A DNA stretch of 42,404 bases from Anaerovirgula multivorans (GTDB taxonomy: Bacteria; Bacillota; Clostridia; Peptostreptococcales; Natronincolaceae): the NCBI RefSeq assembly GCF_900188145.1, contig NZ_FZOJ01000037.1, positions 1 through 42,404 of the forward strand, in the 5' to 3' direction. Shown in pieces: positions 41,716-42,404 of the stretch; the stretch's first letter is position 1, and the number at the start of each line of letters is the position of its first letter. The notes under the pieces are model-generated. The model had not been told where the DNA came from. It searched no databases and saw only the letters and a list, made by a program, of their open reading frames with translations. The position numbers were made by a program, and so were the translations under genes.

Positions 41716-42404
41716 ATGAAAAAGCTAACAAAGAACATGCGAATTACCCATAGTATAATCATGGTTGTTATTTTAGCGACTGCTTTTTTAGCAATAGTTG
41801 GGGGCATTGGCTACAAAGGTATTGGCAGTATTAATAACAATGTATCACAGATATACAACGAGGCGGTTCTTAAAACACAGCTAGTAACGGAAATCAACCA
41901 TAAGTTTATGAATATTAGAATAGAGGTCTTAAGGGCAATAGATTTAGGCTACAACCCAAGCATAATAAGAAATGTTGATAATCTAGATCAGGAGCTGCGA
42001 GAGTTAATGGATGCATACCTGGAAGGGCAAGATGAAGAATCAATGGAAAATGTAGTTTTAGAATCTGCTAAAAACAATTATGATACATTTATGAATACCT
42101 GGGCAAGTGTAGTAGCTAAACTACAAAGACATGAGGAACTAGATGATCAAGATAGATTTTCTCTGGAGGCCAGGGGGAGTGCTATACTTAGTAGTTTAGT
42201 CTATGTAGTGAATAGCAACAAAGAGTTTGCAGAAGAACTGTACGATGAAAGTATGGGCATATATAATGCTAACATTAGAGGCTTAAGCACCATATCTATC
42301 ATAGCATTAATAACTTTATTAGGTTTTTCCTTTTTAATAATAGGAATATTAAAAAAATCTATCAAAGAAATGAATGGTATCTTTGAAAATGTAGCTACTG
42401 GTGA
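41716..42404 (+). CDS. Methyl-accepting chemotaxis protein, 5' part only
   Basis: The first ~229 residues of a chemoreceptor cut by the window edge. A transmembrane helix (about 13-33) is followed by a helical extracellular region (about 38-190) of the four-helix-bundle type (IGSINNNVSQIYNEAVLKTQLVTEI is the kind of opening seen; quoted here only as NNNVSQIYNEAV), a second helix (about 194-216) and the start of HAMP. The sensor is unlike the CACHE domains of the other two receptors. A GGGGGGA run precedes the ATG. Confidence 0.85.
   Translation, partial: MKKLTKNMRITHSIIMVVILATAFLAIVGGIGYKGIGSINNNVSQIYNEAVLKTQLVTEINHKFMNIRIEVLRAIDLGYNPSIIRNVDNLDQELRELMDAYLEGQDEESMENVVLESAKNNYDTFMNTWASVVAKLQRHEELDDQDRFSLEARGSAILSSLVYVVNSNKEFAEELYDESMGIYNANIRGLSTISIIALITLLGFSFLIIGILKKSIKEMNGIFENVATG

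Noticed and set aside
1..42404. tRNA and rRNA genes
   Set aside because: No tRNA cloverleaf with a GTTCGANTC arm and no rRNA sequence was seen on either strand.

Overview
The window is AT-rich, with AGGAGG-type ribosome binding sites, frequent TTG and GTG starts and long AT-rich gaps. Its gene content is that of an anaerobic, motile clostridium: a tungsten aldehyde ferredoxin oxidoreductase, a glycyl radical enzyme, an Agr peptide quorum system, TRAP transporters and chemoreceptors. An Alkaliphilus-like member of the Clostridia is my best guess, from gene content only.

Layout. 1-2050: small membrane-protein genes, then a nearly identical but truncated second copy of the aldehyde oxidoreductase gene. 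2330-5380: an Agr system in an unusual arrangement; agrA-agrC runs rightward and agrB-agrD runs leftward, and the two units converge so that agrC and agrD overlap at their 3' ends. 5400-7300: small exported or membrane peptides of unknown function. 7370-13300: full-length aldehyde oxidoreductase, divergent from a GntR regulator, a glycyl radical enzyme with an atypical active site and a minimal activating enzyme. 13430-18150: two chemoreceptors separated by a decayed transposase. 18600-26760: a catabolic regulon (racemase-like protein, DctPQM TRAP transporter, GntR repressor, cupin, beta-keto acid cleavage enzyme, four-carbon acid-sugar kinase, class II aldolase). Three near-identical operator-like sites lie at its promoters. 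26790-27090: tandem structured hairpins. 27150-30180: an AraC/GyrI-controlled ABC drug-efflux-like operon. 30450-39755: a solute-sensing histidine kinase and a sigma-54 activator, then a TAXI-type TRAP operon preceded by a good sigma-54 promoter. 39800-40310: a large, highly structured noncoding RNA with its own promoter and terminator. 40487 to end: a membrane metallophosphoesterase and a chemoreceptor cut off by the window edge.

The main finds are four. (1) An orphan RNA of about 490 nt, closed by a 13-bp 5'/3' stem. (2) A 2.08-kb insertion with 17-bp terminal inverted repeats and a 10-bp target duplication. It carries a homocysteine S-methyltransferase and no intact transposase, and it sits exactly between the sigma-54 regulator's stop codon and that gene's terminator. 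(3) A glycyl radical enzyme with C-V-V-P in place of the dehydratase C-x-E motif, whose activating enzyme lacks the ferredoxin-like insert; it is paired with an aldehyde oxidoreductase. (4) The convergent Agr system, whose AgrD has a serine where the ring cysteine is expected.

Functionally, the window reads as a set of nutrient-sensing and catabolic modules. Each couples uptake (TRAP), sensing (chemoreceptors, kinase, GntR) and degradation, and insertions and duplications have reshaped several of them. All assignments come from reading the sequence; no database search was run.
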